A stretch of 64,000 nucleotides of DNA from assembly GCA_036250195.1 (NCBI GenBank), contig JAVHZZ010000008.1, positions 9,414,434 to 9,478,433 of the forward strand. The letters are read 5' to 3'. Below are positions 11,147 through 22,598 of the stretch, piece after piece (positions within the stretch are counted from its first letter, which is position 1; each line of letters opens with the position of its first letter). Position numbers and translations under genes: made by a program. The DNA comes from Mixophyes australis (Eukaryota > Chordata > Amphibia > Anura > Limnodynastidae). The notes beneath the pieces are model-generated. The model was not told the origin of the DNA. It ran no database searches and saw nothing but the letters and a program-made list of their open reading frames with translations.

Positions 11147-11509
11147 ATCATCATCATCATTTATTTATATAGCGCCACTTATTCCGCAGCGCTGTACAGA
11201 GAACTCATTCACATCAGTCCCTGCCCCATTGGAGCTTACAGTCTAAATTCCCTACTATAGACACTCACACACAGACAGACTGAGAGGGAGAGACTAGGGT
11301 CAATTTTTTTTTTTTTTTTATTGCAGCCAATTAACCTACCAGTATGTTTTTGGAGTGTGGGAGGAAACCGGAGCACCCGGAGGAAACCCACGCAAACACA
11401 GGGAGAACATACAAACTCCACACAGATAAGGCCATGGTCGGGAATCGAACTCATGACCCCAGTGCTGTGAGGCAGACGTGCTAACCACTAGGCCACTGTG
11501 CTGCCACTG
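11147..11509 (-). mobile_element. tRNA-type SINE, near full length
   Basis: Read on the minus strand, a head with polymerase III A-box-like and B-box-like motifs (GGCCTAGTGGTTAGCA and GAGTTCGATTCCC) is followed by a body containing GTGCTCCGGTTTCCTCCCAC and AAACATACTGGTAGGTTAAT, then the tail GCGCTATATAAATAAATG and (ATG)n. A 7-bp duplication ATGCATC flanks it at 11140-11146 and 11510-11516. The ORFs inside (e.g. VCVGFLRVLRFPPTLQKH) recur in every copy and are repeat-derived. Confidence 0.93.
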
Positions 11510-11516
11510 ATGCATC

Positions 11517-11910
11517 TGTTTATACTGACTTTATATTGTTATTTTAAGCTGCTAATAGTAGTGCAATTTATCAATTCAAATCAAGTCACCAGTGACGTAC
11601 AGAGTTTCAGAAAAATTTGGCGTTTGGCAGTGAGCAACCTCTGAATCATTTTTGATTAATTACAGCTGTTCTGTATAAAAATGCAAGACTGTAAGCTTCA
11701 CTTTTCTCTACAACATGTCAAAATTGTTTGAGGGGGTTTATGACGACTTTAAGCAAAGACTGTTAATTGAAGCATCTTTTTGTCGTTAAAGAACCCTTTT
11801 CAGCAGTCCCAATCCCCAATTGTCCTGACTTTCTCAGAGCAGCCCTCAATTTTGGAACCCAAAGAGGGTGACTTTTATTCATTTACTGGCATCTATTGTA
11901 GGCTAGATGC

Positions 11911-11951
<41 letters not shown>

Positions 11952-11977
11952 ATAGATATATACATATGCATATCTAC

Positions 11978-12008
<31 letters not shown>

Positions 12009-12779
12009 TATATTGAAGAATGTTACAAGATGCCTTTTTATATGGGATGAAATTCTATTTTGGGTTTAGCGTCCCTCTAAGATATGTAGTGATAAAATTT
12101 CAGACCGGGAGCAAAATCTTGTTTCCTTATTGTAGAACATCATTAAGGGCCATGTTGGGATCTGCAACTCGTTACCAGTCACTCCGACAACAAAACCTTT
12201 TGATAACCGGCGGCTGAAACACAGCACTTGCCCAGTACAGATACCATTATCTCTCCGCTCGGTGCATTGTCAAATGTCGATCACAGGCTACAGATATCAG
12301 TACATTTGTTACAAGTCCTCCAACTATGTCAGTTATCAATTGTCAGCATTCTCTGCTGATTGCTTCCTCGGCTCTCAGTGGGGATTTGGCGCGTACGGAT
12401 GCTGGGTTGTAGGGGACAGCTGAAATGTGGTTCTACAAAGTTTCCAGGGAATGTGTTGTTTTAAATATGTGCTACGCATGATTTTGCTTTAGGTGATTAA
12501 CATTCTTTACAAAGATTATTACAAACGAGAGCAACAGTTCATCGCCGGTCACTGGTGATTTCTCTTATGACAGATTGACAAAGACATTTTGATATGAAAG
12601 AGATAAACAGGGAGATTTTCAGGCCAGGGAACCACGGAATGCATTAATGGGGAAATAAAACAAATTTATAAGTAGAGTTTATTTGTACTTTATATATGGT
12701 ATAATGTCTATCACACTGTAAATTATTAGAGGACTCAGAGGAGACAAATATAAGGTGACGTCTAATATTTGTAATAATT
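11517..12779. other. Unassigned DNA with (TA)n microsatellite
   Basis: An alternating TA/TATC/TACA microsatellite lies at about 11910-12013. Otherwise I see no gene or repeat I can name. Confidence 0.6.
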
Positions 12780-12960
12780 TACATTAGAGGGTGAATTCGG
12801 AATCTGGGAGGATTCAGAATTTTGGGGAGACCTTCTGGAATCCCGGAAGAGCAGACAATCTCCCAGATCCCTGGCGGAGATGGTGCTTAGTGATGAGGTT
12901 TGCGTCATTAAGCCCTGCCCCCAGAGTCAGTCTGTGTCAGTTCCTGTCAATATGGCATGT
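12780..12960 (+). mobile_element. Fragment related to the short hAT element
   Basis: Blocks such as CGGAATCTGGGAGGATTCAG, TCCCGGAAGAGCAGACAATC and GCGTCATTAAGCCCTGCCCC follow the order seen in the second half of the composite hAT elements (e.g. 1155-1310). Termini are not recognisable, so it is an eroded copy. Confidence 0.55.
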
Positions 12961-13691
12961 ACTGCAGGCTGTACACGCATATGCAGAAAATGGACCATAA
13001 TGATCTGTGAGAAACGCGTCAGCACGCACAGTCGTCATAAAATACCTGTATGAATGAGTCAGTTGTGAAACTAGCAGTCAGTGAGAAATGGTAATACCAA
13101 ACTTTGGGGTCTATTTATTATTGGTTGGGAAAGCCCCAAATTCGGCAAAAACAGGCGCGGTGTTATCTGTTTCCGGCATCAGCCTCCTTCGCGGAGCCTT
13201 TGGTAATCCTTCCTCGTGGTGAAGCCTATATAGCTAGGCCAGTGGCGGTACAAGTACTATTTTTTTTACTTTTTTTATTTATAACTTTATTTGTTTTATA
13301 TGGAATCATGACCTGGAAACCAGGCTTCCAGCCAGTGCAAATATCTGAGTCAGCATGCCAACTCACACCTGCTCTGGATTGGCAAGCAGTAAGAGTACTC
13401 TTACCGCTGCGACAGGTAGCTGAGTATCACTCACCTGCCCTGGTGACATTTGTTAGGTAAATTGTCCAAAATAAGATATATACAACACTGCCTCGATCAC
13501 AAGGGCGTGGCCATGCCATGCTGTGGGCATGGTCAAATCACTTTGGGACGTGCCAGGTCTCCCAGTGTCCTACCTAGCACTTTTCTTATATTTCCATCCC
13601 AAAAAGTTGGAGACCTGCCCCAGACTTACTTCTATCACAGTAAGTAATACGGTTGATACATGTTTTGAATAATACACATTATTAGTATTAA
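12961..13691. other. Unassigned stretch
   Basis: A 118-codon plus-strand ORF (13104-13460) is open and has a hydrophobic run (VLFFLLFLFITLFVLYGI) coded by a T-rich tract. It lacks splice signals, a recognisable domain and good start context. I regard it as chance, with low certainty. 13495-13625 carries GGGCGTGGCCATGCC-type blocks seen in CCTCCCAA-type repeats. Confidence 0.45.
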
Positions 13692-14959
13692 GCTCGATAC
13701 ACCTCTGTGCAATTTTACTTAAGATCTTAGTAACAATTTCACAGATGATTGAAAGTCCTGATGATCATGCAGATTCCTGTGTACACACCTACACTATTTA
13801 CCTGCAGATATGTGCTCTTCATCTCTCATAACCATCTGCTGAAAAGATCCTGACTCTGTAACTCTATGGGACATATTCAGTTGTCAGCGAGATTGTTTTG
13901 TCCCCGCAGCGCTAAAAAAAAAATAAAAAAAATTCCCGCGGGTTTTTGCCGACAATAGCGACCATTTGGAGTTAAAGCAACGGGAAAACTCGTGCAATTC
14001 AATTGCAAAACAGGGAACGCTGCCCCTGCGCGTTAAAAATTGTGTTTGCGAGACTTTAGGGGAGTTAAGGGGAGTTTTAACGCTCTCATGTAGAAGACAA
14101 AAAAAAGGTTTTGCACACATTTCCATACATTAGATTGCATTACACATTAATAATATCTACATTACAGTACTTTCTTTAGCATATTTTTAACTTGAACTAT
14201 TTTTTACTATACAATCATCTATACCATGTCAAAACACATTACTACATTCATATTTGTACCAAAAACATACATAAATATAATTAGTTAGTGATTTTATTTT
14301 ATTTATTTATTTTATTGTTTTTTATTTTATTTATTTTTTCACAAGAAAATCATCTTACACAAGTTAGGCATTAGTGATAAACATAAGTTTAACTTTTTTT
14401 CCACATTTTTCCATGATTTCAAATACTTTTCAGAAGTTTTTTTATTTTTAACACACCCCAAGGAGGTGCGAGATAAAACAGCATATTGGCCTGTTTAACG
14501 CGCCGCATTAAAAAACAATTGAATAGCTTTTAACGCGGCTGCCTCTCGCACACCCTATACTTTCAATAGACCTCCTACTGGAGCGCGAGAGGACCGTTTT
14601 ATGACAAAAAATGTAGCGTTAACAATGGAATTGAATTGCGGATAAAGTTAACCCGCTCGAAAATGATCAACAGCGAGAAAATGACTTAACACACTCTAAA
14701 TAAAATACTCGCTGACAATTGACTATGCCCCTATAGATATCTGCCTACATTCCTGGTCCTGAGTAAATACACACTTCCAAATTTGCCCGACATCGTTCTA
14801 TCGTTGATCGTGATTTTTAGGAAGTTTATCAAACCAAATCAACAGATGCGATGTGTTGTGGTATAATAAAACATCATGGTGGGAGCATACACACTAACAC
14901 AATATCTGACCAAACGGTCATGAATTGTGTGATACGCACAATAATTGCATGTACCCAGC
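13692..14959. mobile_element. TTAA-flanked (piggyBac-like) element H, copy 1, interrupted
   Basis: The left edge GCTCGATACACCTCTG follows TTAA (13688-13691); the right edge GCATGTACCCAGC precedes TTTA. Outer sequences match copies at 16951-17338, 27146-27811 and about 62020-62404: GCAGATTCCTGTGTACACAC, CTCTTCATCTCTCATAACC, CAAATCAACAGATG. The copy is split at 13868-14731 by a Harbinger-like element. No transposase is visible. The piggyBac assignment rests on the TTAA targets and is inference. Confidence 0.75.
13868..14731. mobile_element. Harbinger-like non-autonomous element nested in H
   Basis: The termini GGGACATATTCAGTTGTCAG and CTGACAATTGACTATGCCCC are inverted copies, with a 3-bp duplication TAT at 13865-13867 and 14732-14734. 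Removing it restores continuity with the uninterrupted H copy at 16951-17338 (GTGACTCTGTA... then CATCTGCCTACA). The interior is AT-rich with no transposase ORF. Termini resemble the 191-bp element at 25109-25299. Confidence 0.85.
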
Positions 14960-16318
14960 TTTAGAGAGACAGCCCAGCTATGGTCGTGTGACCTAAATGC
15001 TGAACTTTTCCACCAAAATACCTGAATTTGCGGATCAAAGTCGGTGTCAGGATCAATTAAGCGTTTACACTTTCTTCCTTACAGTATAATCTGCCCTATC
15101 ACGTTACTGAAAGTGATCAAATTATTCCTTCCAAATCTGTGCCGTTTAGGAGCAATTACCTGTACATATGTTTACATTTAGACGTACATCTGCGTTAGAT
15201 TAGTGGCCGTCGTTATGAGCCCAGTGAGCATTGTACACCCTGTAAATTTGTGTGTCAGCTAAATCTGCCCCATCTGCCTATGGATTCTTCTCTGGGACGA
15301 GGGTTTCCATTATGCCACCGAAACCAAATGTTAGGATCTGAATACAACTTTATCTGACAGCTGTAGGACTGCAGAACAGGTGATATAAAATCATCAGATC
15401 ATAGCTAAGCTGCAGACACATCAAGGATCAAATATAAATGTGCTTAAAATACCGGTACAACGATATGAACTCAATAAAGTAAAGTCAGTGTAGTCCATTC
15501 ATTAGTAACTAGTCACATTGACGCGGCACAAAATAGCTGAACCAATAGTTATAGGAATGCAGTCTATAAATTTATTAGGAACAAGTGAAATCAGCGAGGC
15601 ATGAGGCACATGTGGTTAAATGTCACTTGTTTCCGATTGAGTCGTTTTCACTAGTCCTTAAAGGCTGTTTGTGGATTTTCACTCAGTTTTAACTACCCTT
15701 ACAGTAAAGAACTCTTTCCTGTGCTACTGATAAAGCGGTCTTTCTTCCATTTGCAAAGGACAACTCTTTGTCCTCTGGTCCTTGATATGAAACTAAACAA
15801 ACCTATGTATAATCTTTAGATATACTTATTCATATTAATTAGGTCACTTCTAAGGCACCTATTTTCCAGAATAAACCTTGTTTTTCTAACCTATTATAAT
15901 TTAACCTTTACATTTTTATGCATGCCAGGATTCCATCTGCTTTTGCAGCTGCTGCCTGGCACTGTGCTGATTCTCTGTTTTCTGTCAACTTGTATTCCTA
16001 AGTTGTTTTCCATCTTAGTAATTCCCAGACTGTATTCCACTGAATGGGTTGTCATTAAAATCAATAGATTGGGGCTTGTGATTGGTCCTTCCACTGACAC
16101 ACTCCCTCCGTTACTGTTTTAAAAGCGGCAAAGTAAATTGGGTTTGCTGGTTCTATATTACATAGCTGACAGAGGCCCAGGAAAAAACGGATGCATGTTG
16201 CAGCCCTCGGGTATCTGGGTAAGGGGGAAGGGGTCTAGTTCAGACCATTATTAGGAAGAGAATAATAATTTTTAAACGTGTTTCCTTAAAATGTACTGCT
16301 CCCCCCCACTCCCCGCAA

Positions 16319-16321
<3 letters not shown>
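14960..16321. other. Unassigned stretch
   Basis: No gene or repeat I can name. Two short overlapping ORFs on opposite strands near 15.9-16.1 kb have no supporting features. A (CAT)-rich run at the right edge is the SINE tail. Confidence 0.55.
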
Positions 16322-16360
<39 letters not shown>

Positions 16361-16624
16361 TATTTATATAGCGCCACTAATTCCGCAGCGCTGTACAGAG
16401 AACTCATTCACATCAGTCCCTGTCACATTGAAGCTTACAATCTAAATCCCCTAACACACACACAGACAGACAGAGAGAGACTAAGGGCAATTTAATAGCA
16501 GCCAATTAACCTACCAGTATGTTTTTGGAGTGTGGGAGGAAACCGGAGTACCCGGAGGAAACCCACGCAAACACGGGGAGAACGTACAAACTCCACACAG
16601 ATAAGGCCATGGTCAGGAATTTAA
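16322..16624 (-). mobile_element. tRNA-type SINE, 5'-truncated
   Basis: The tail (CAT)14, GCGCCACTAATTCCGCAGCG, and the body through GCCATGGTCAGGAA are present; the tRNA-like head is missing. A 7-bp duplication GCAATTC at 16315-16321 and 16625-16631 shows that the copy inserted already truncated, as expected for LINE-driven retrotransposition. Confidence 0.93.
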
Positions 16625-16950
16625 GCAATTCTTCAACTATACTATTTATTAAAGGGGGAGTTACCCTTTAAGCTGAAAGGTTTACTATCAAGAATATCAG
16701 ACAAGATCCACACACATTGTATTGCATTTCAGTAAGTCTTATTGTATTACTGCCTCTGCTTAGAATGTATCACTAATAAGGTGCATAAAAGAGGGGCTCC
16801 ACCAAAAATGTTCATTGAAAATTTATATCCCTCTGTCTGTTGGTTTATTCACTCCTCTAGAACTTGTCGGTCAGCCAAAACTATTGCTACTGCCTAACAT
16901 TGTTGTAACATTGTTGCAGTTGTCTGCAAAACAATTTATCTTCTAGTTAA
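16625..16950. other. Unassigned stretch
   Basis: Nothing recognisable between the SINE and the TTAA element. Confidence 0.5.
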
Positions 16951-17338
16951 ACTTGGTACACACTACAGAAAATTACAGCAGATGCGATTTTACCAACAAC
17001 TGAAGGTCCCGATGATCATGCAGATTCCTGTGTACACACCTACACGATTTACCTTCAGATCTGTGATCTTCATCTCTCATAACCATCTGCTGAGAAGATT
17101 GTGACTCTGTACACTGTACATACATCTGCCTACACTGCTGGTGGTGAGTGCCTGCACACTGCCACATTTGCCCGAGAATGTTCCATCATTAGTCGTGATT
17201 TCTAGGAAGTTTATAAAACCAAATCAACAGATAAAACATGAACGTGGGAGTGTACAAACTAATGCGGTATCTGACCAAATGGTAGTTTATTGTGTGATCG
17301 GCACGATAATTAGGTGAAAAACCTGCAGTGTGTACCCA
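16951..17338 (+). mobile_element. TTAA-flanked element H, copy 2
   Basis: It follows TTAA (16947-16950), starts ACTTGGTACACACTAC and ends GCAGTGTGTACCCA, just short of the expected end because a SINE joins it there. It is the uninterrupted reference for the copies at 13.7 kb and 27.1 kb. Non-coding. Confidence 0.75.
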
Positions 17339-17669
17339 CGGTGGCTCAGTGGTTAGCACTTCTGCCTCACAGCGATGGGGTCATGAGTTCAATTCCCGAC
17401 CATGGCCTTATCTGTGAGGAGTTTGTATGTTCTCCCTGTGTTTGCGTGGGTTTCCTCTGGGTGCTCCGGTTTCCTCCCACACTCCAAAAAACATACTGGT
17501 AGGTTAATTGGCTGCTATCTAAATTGACCCTAGTCTCTGTCTGTGTGTGTGTTAGGGAATTTAGACTGTAAGCTCCAATGGGGCAGGGACTGATGTGAGT
17601 GAGTTCTCTGTACAGCGCTGCGGAATCAGTGGCGCTATATAAATAAATGGTGATGATGATGATGATGAT
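17339..17669 (+). mobile_element. tRNA-type SINE, near full length
   Basis: The head GTGGCTCAGTGGTTAGCAC (A-box-like) and GAGTTCAATTCCC (B-box-like) is followed by the body and the tail GCGCTATATAAATAAATGG plus (TGA)n. The left junction merges with the end of element H. I found no clean TSD. Confidence 0.9.
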
Positions 17670-18372
17670 TTACAGAGAGCTGATAAGTTTATATCTTGTT
17701 GTTAACTTTTTAGGAATAAAGGAACAGAGAAATGAATAAACATGTTTACATGTCATATTATTAACAGCTGGAGGATGTGAATTTATCCAATCGTTAACTA
17801 GCATATATTAAGGTAGGTGATTCTGAAATTTGCCAAGAGCTGGTTGGTCGGCTTCAGAATCCACTTGTTTGCAGATGTACGGCTGTTGTTTAGCTGAAGG
17901 CAATATGGCTGCCACCGTGGATGTGCTATAAGCTTAATTATAAGCTCTTATGTCACAGTAGGTAGGCATTGGATAACTGAAAGCCCCGGGATACACTCAC
18001 TAATTCAGGCATAGCAAATTAGGAATGTTTTTTATCCTTGATAATAACGTGCCTTCAAGGATCGCCAGGTTTAGCTTAAAGTTCTAGAGGTCTAATGGCA
18101 GAAGAATGTTTCTCGTTGATGGTGATAATATCTCTTTACTATAATCCTATAATATATACTATTATAATTGATATTATTATACAAAAATAATAGGGTATGG
18201 TATAGGTTTTGCAGGGTACAAAGTTGTAGAAGTAAAAAGTTTTGTATTACAGTGATTGTTTCTGTATTCTGTAACAAGAATGTGCACATCAAAGGATGTA
18301 TAGCCTAAAAGACAAATGATGTAGAGGGCACTTTTCTGAGGGACGTTGCTTGCTGTGTTGCTGGGCACATTT
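17670..18372. other. Unassigned stretch
   Basis: AT-rich, with no recognisable gene or repeat. Confidence 0.55.
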
Positions 18373-18728
18373 TGCGAGAGTCTCCCGGAATGTCCGGGAG
18401 AGTAGGCATCTATGCGTTAAAGAAAAGCAGCTAATGAATCACTAGAGACTGAAGTGTCTTTTACATTTCTGTCTCCATTACTGAAGTCATGTTGTCTTAC
18501 CTATCAGTCTTTGCTTAAATCTTGGTCTCCATGAAAATGGCCACCTTCATAGGCATCAATACATGGACATAGGACACAATTTCTGAACTGTATCATCATG
18601 CCACAGATGGCGATGCCAACCACGTCTTGTACTGGCTCAGCATCAGGGAGAATGCCAGACTCTTCAGGGAGTGAGGGAGATCACCCCTATTTCAGGGAGT
18701 CTGCCTGACATTCAGGGAGAGTTGGCAG
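18373..18728 (-). mobile_element. Composite hAT-type element, partial (inverted)
   Basis: It contains the whole first unit of the long form in reverse (CTGAAGTGTCTTTTACATTT, ATGCCACAGATGGCGATGCC, CAGGGAGAGTTGGCAG) plus only about 40 bp of the second unit (CTCCCGGAATGTCCGGGAG). One terminus is therefore lost. Confidence 0.85.
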
Positions 18729-18764
18729 CTGACACTTAGGACTTCCTACAATCTGAAGGGCGGA

Positions 18765-18960
18765 TCAGGGAAGGGAGGGGGCAGTTGGTCGTAGGTAATG
18801 TACAGTAAGGGTGTATCACTTGCTCCAGCTACAGGCCGGGTGTAAGTGCCGACTGATAGTGATGACGGCTGTGGATAAATGCTAGAACATGTGTTTGCAA
18901 GTAGGAGAAACTATAATAATGCATTTTATGTACTGCATGTGTTATAAACATCCTGATTTA
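18765..18960 (+). mobile_element. Fragment of repeat family G
   Basis: GTAATGTACAGTAAGGG, the CCAGCTACAGGCCGGGTGTA block and GTGATGACGGCTGTGGATAA match the family G copies at 1.8 kb and 57.0 kb. A second G-like piece ending AAGATGAATCAGGCCCTG follows at about 19080-19275. Confidence 0.6.
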
Positions 18961-19295
18961 TTTATTTTTATGTAAAAAGAATAAAAATATATATTTATAT
19001 AAAAACACACATTTTTATTAATGACTATAGTATTATGGGTTAATTTATTTTATAACATTTTGTATTTTGCATGCATTCTGATGGGACTTTATATTGCACA
19101 TGTCCAATATAAATGTGTTCTGTCGGTCTACATACGGCAAGTAACGTGTAGTCAGAGCGTTCGTATACCCAGATTCAAATGTACCTTAATACAGGCGTAC
19201 GTGCGTATAAATTACGTGCGGGTTTTATGAACGCAAGTTGTGTCCACATTGCATTCGAAGATGAATCAGGCCCTGAGTACGCTGTGTCTAATCGT

Positions 19296-19585
19296 CTTAT
19301 ATATATATATATATATATATACACTAAAAATAAAATATACATGAGGATGCACTTCACCAAACAAACAGACCAGCGCCAGCAATAAGAAATAGTGCGCCAT
19401 TTTGTATTGTTCCTATTGCTGGTGTCGGTCTGTTTGTTTGTTGAACAACTATGGATCCCATATATATATATATATTGTTATTATATGTACAATTGTAATA
19501 ATAAGTACAGCATGTTTTGAAGTCTGTGCATGCATGTGTACATGTTACTATATATATATATATATATATAAAGATAGATATATTG
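19296..19585. repeat. (TA)n tracts with an 88-bp hairpin
   Basis: (TA)n tracts lie at 19298-19322, 19459-19475 and 19549-19570. Between the first two, CAAACAAACAGACCAGCGCC (from about 19359) pairs with the segment ending near 19440 (GGTGTCGGTCTGTTTGTTTG), giving a stem of about 35 bp with few mismatches and a loop of about 20 nt. It could be a small foldback transposon or a hairpin RNA source. Confidence 0.6.
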
Positions 19586-19982
19586 CTTTTTTTGTAAGAA
19601 GGTGCCGGAACGCACATCACGCAGTCACTCACTGTACACACACACACACACACCCACACGCGTCAGTTGTGTAACGAAACATAACGGTCGCCGCCACCAT
19701 TAAGCTCTCAGCGCGCGACCACACGACCAATCACAGGGTGAGCAGCGCCACAAGCCCAGCAGTGACATCACAACCAGCGCGGACGAAGCACGCATGCAGC
19801 GGACTGGACACACAAGCAGCCCGCATGCACCGTTTTAATGATTTTGCCGCCGACCTGCTACGCTCGACAGGGCGATTCAAGTCCACGTGGACCAAACATC
19901 AAATGTTATTTTTAAAACTTGGAAAATCTGTCGATAAAAGGTGCCGGAACTCAGTTCCGGTGGGTTCTTTGACAAAAAAAGC
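19586..19982. other. CpG-rich block with short inverted ends
   Basis: About 19656-19880 carries roughly 25 CpGs in 225 bp, far above the rest of the window. An AC microsatellite is at 19636-19653. The block is bounded by GCTTTTTTTGTAAGAAGGTG and TTCTTTGACAAAAAAAGC, which are inverted copies, and both ends carry GGTGCCGGAAC. That favours a CpG-rich transposon over a promoter. A promoter CpG island is the alternative. Confidence 0.5.
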
Positions 19983-22232
19983 ACTGTGTGTGTGTATGTA
20001 TATATATATATATAATATATATATATATAAAGAGAATTCCATGCATTGACCTATATGTGCTGCTCACAGCATCTGGTACAAAGTCTGTGTGGTATTTATC
20101 TTCCTCCTTAATAACCTGCAAGATCACATCTGCTGTCTCTGAGCATCACAAAGACAGTTTTGTTACTGAGCGTCTCTTATTACCAGACCTTTGGCAGACA
20201 TGTAGATGCTCAGCTACAAGCAGAGAAACGTAGGGGTAGGGTTTAAAGGGCCACTTCTTTCAGATATCTTCAACTCTCATCTACCAATCAGAGACTTGCT
20301 TTTCTTCCTCTAATCTTCACTAGATTTATACACGCTTGTATGTGATTGGCTGCTACAGCGCTTTTTGCTGCTTCCATCCTGGTAAACATATAGCGATTCA
20401 TACAACATATAAAGAAAATATGTTACATTTATTGTCTGCGTGAAGTTTGCCATTTTCCTTAATTCACAATGGTTTAGAAAGCAAATAAGTATTTAAAATA
20501 ACCCTCACCCGCAATATACTAAAACACCCCTGAACTGCTAAAACCCTCCCAGATCTGGCCAACCACACATACATTCTCACAAAGTCACACCCACTTTCTG
20601 ATAGGCCACACCTCTTTCAAGGTCCATTAAACTAGGCAACCCTGCCAAAATTGGATCTATTGGAAGATGTGATTTTCTGGGCAAGCATGAAAATATGTCT
20701 GAGTATTAAATAAGAGTAAATATTACATGTACTGGCAGGGGCACGCCCACTGCCCTCCTGAGTAGCCTTCTGTGACATCATTAAACTGTAGGAAGTAGTG
20801 TAGGCTCCTGATTGGTTCTGAATGATCACATGGTCAGACAGGAACGGTCGGAAGCCGAGAGAGGTGGGAGATAAAACGCACAGCAGTGCAGGAAGGTGGC
20901 ATTGTGGGGATTTGCAATACTGCAGATTATTTTGAAGGAAAATACAAAAATGAGATTTCCTGTAGCGGAAGCTATTCAAATACAATTTATAGGGTGCAGA
21001 ATGTGCATTTTGAAGATGTCCACGGCTCCGTTTTGCCTATGCAAAGAAAACAAAGGTTTTACAGCATCTCGGAGGTGCCAGTAATCGGAACGCTGATATT
21101 ACTGTCAATGGGACCTACTGTTGCTTGCTCCAACTGGGTGAATGACATAATTAACGGTCACAGGCATAGTATTTTAGGAAAAGGAACCATTTGAACCAAT
21201 TAATGGGGTCGTCCATTTGTGAGGTCCAAGGGACAAATGTGCGTGGGAGGAATTGGCAACCTGCCCCCCCCCCCCCATACCCCCAAAGATACAATTGCGT
21301 CAGTGGGTGATGAGCCTCCCCAAAATTTTGGGAGACTGGGCTTGTGTGCAGTCGGCAGAACATTTAGATGAAGTTAGTAAATACGCAGACAGGTCTGTTA
21401 TATCCACAGACCACAAATCTGCAAAGCGTTGCACAAAGTCCCTCAATCTGATCATGAAAACAATGATTTATTTTGTTCACTGTTTATGCCCAGTTAATTG
21501 GATGCAATTTTGCTGAAATAAAACAAAATGCCTTTTTCTGAGTCCTTAAATGACTCCTGATGCTTTTAGCAAATATTCCTTGTGTAATTTATATGTGTAA
21601 ACTTACAACAGTTTACAACCGGCACTTCAGTAAATCATTAGTACCTTTCAACACACTTAAAATGTTTCTAACTCTCCCCTCCAGCTAGAAAGGGTTTTGG
21701 TTCATCCGCCTCACTGTTTTGACAATACAGGATTGAGTTCATGCCTCTGACACAAAACAAGTCTGTTTATATCTGTTTGGCTTTGCTGGCTCTTTTTACT
21801 AAGAAAACATCACCGCATGAAAGGCCTTCTGGGAAATCTCTTTATTCTCTGCATCAAGAAACTTGAGCAGCATTTGTGATATTATATGTCCTAAGAAGAC
21901 AACTCATTAGGACTGTTCTTAGTCTTGCACCTGTTGCCTACACATTATATACCTCCCAAGTGTTGCATTGTGGGTAGGACAGACTCAATTTAAGGGCACT
22001 GTCCGACCATCCTGCTCACGGACATCTTTCGTAGATCAGAAAGTAGGATGGTATGTCCTGTTCACTGCTAGTGGTGAATGGGTATGGCATACCAGGCATT
22101 GAAGGTGCCTGGGGGGGCAGCCAGTGCTTGGAAGTGCAGAACACGCCCCCGGTGGAATGTGGCCACGCCCCTTGTTGGCAGTGCGTGCACACTGTACCAA
22201 ACCCCCAACTTCAAAAGTTGGGTTGTACGCCA
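19983..22232. other. Unassigned DNA with a (TA)n tract
   Basis: A TA microsatellite lies at 19998-20030. 20540-20640 resembles the CCTCCCAA-type repeats (ATCTGGCCAACCACAC, GTCACACCCACTTTCTGATA). 21265-21280 is a C run. I see no gene. The ORFs 20632-20985 (minus) and 20886-21194 (plus) overlap on opposite strands and have no domain or splice support. Confidence 0.5.
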
Positions 22233-22556
22233 TTGTAGAGGCAGCCATTTTTGCATGGATCAATTCATACAGAACCAGAGACATCAGTGAGAAGCACAAT
22301 GAGGCAGCCATTTTTGCATGGATCAATTCGTACAGAACCAGTGACATCAGTGAGATGCACAATGAGGCAGCCATTTTTGCATGGATCAATTTGTACGGAA
22401 CCAGTGACATCAGTGAGGTGCACAATGAGGCAGCCATTTTTGCATGGATCAGCTTGTACGGGACCAGTGACATCAGTGATTGCACAATGAGGGAGCCATT
22501 TTGTCGGCTAAACCAGTATTTGAACGCAGCCAATGATTTCACTAGGAAGCGGTGAC
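22233..22556. repeat. Tandem array, 63-bp unit, four copies
   Basis: Units start GAGGCAGCCATTTTTGCATG at 22238, 22301, 22364 and 22427; the last is 1 bp shorter. Each unit ends with ACCAGTGACATCAGTGAG and TGCACAAT. Because 63 is divisible by three, ORFs stay open through it on both strands (including a 191-codon one on the minus strand, 22036-22611). The repeated peptide is repeat-derived. The unit shares a core with the 43-bp array at 42.5 kb. Confidence 0.95.
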
Positions 22557-22598
22557 ATAACCTGATTTCAAATAAAGTTTTGTCAAGATACTCTAGTG

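Noticed and set aside
11236..11454. Recurrent peptide (VCVGFLRVL-FPPTLQKH) in several ORFs
   Set aside because: It appears at every SINE copy on either strand, so it is SINE sequence rather than a conserved protein.
13104..13460. 118-codon ORF with a possible membrane segment
   Set aside because: The hydrophobic stretch is coded by a T-rich tract; no splice sites, homology cue or conservation evidence.
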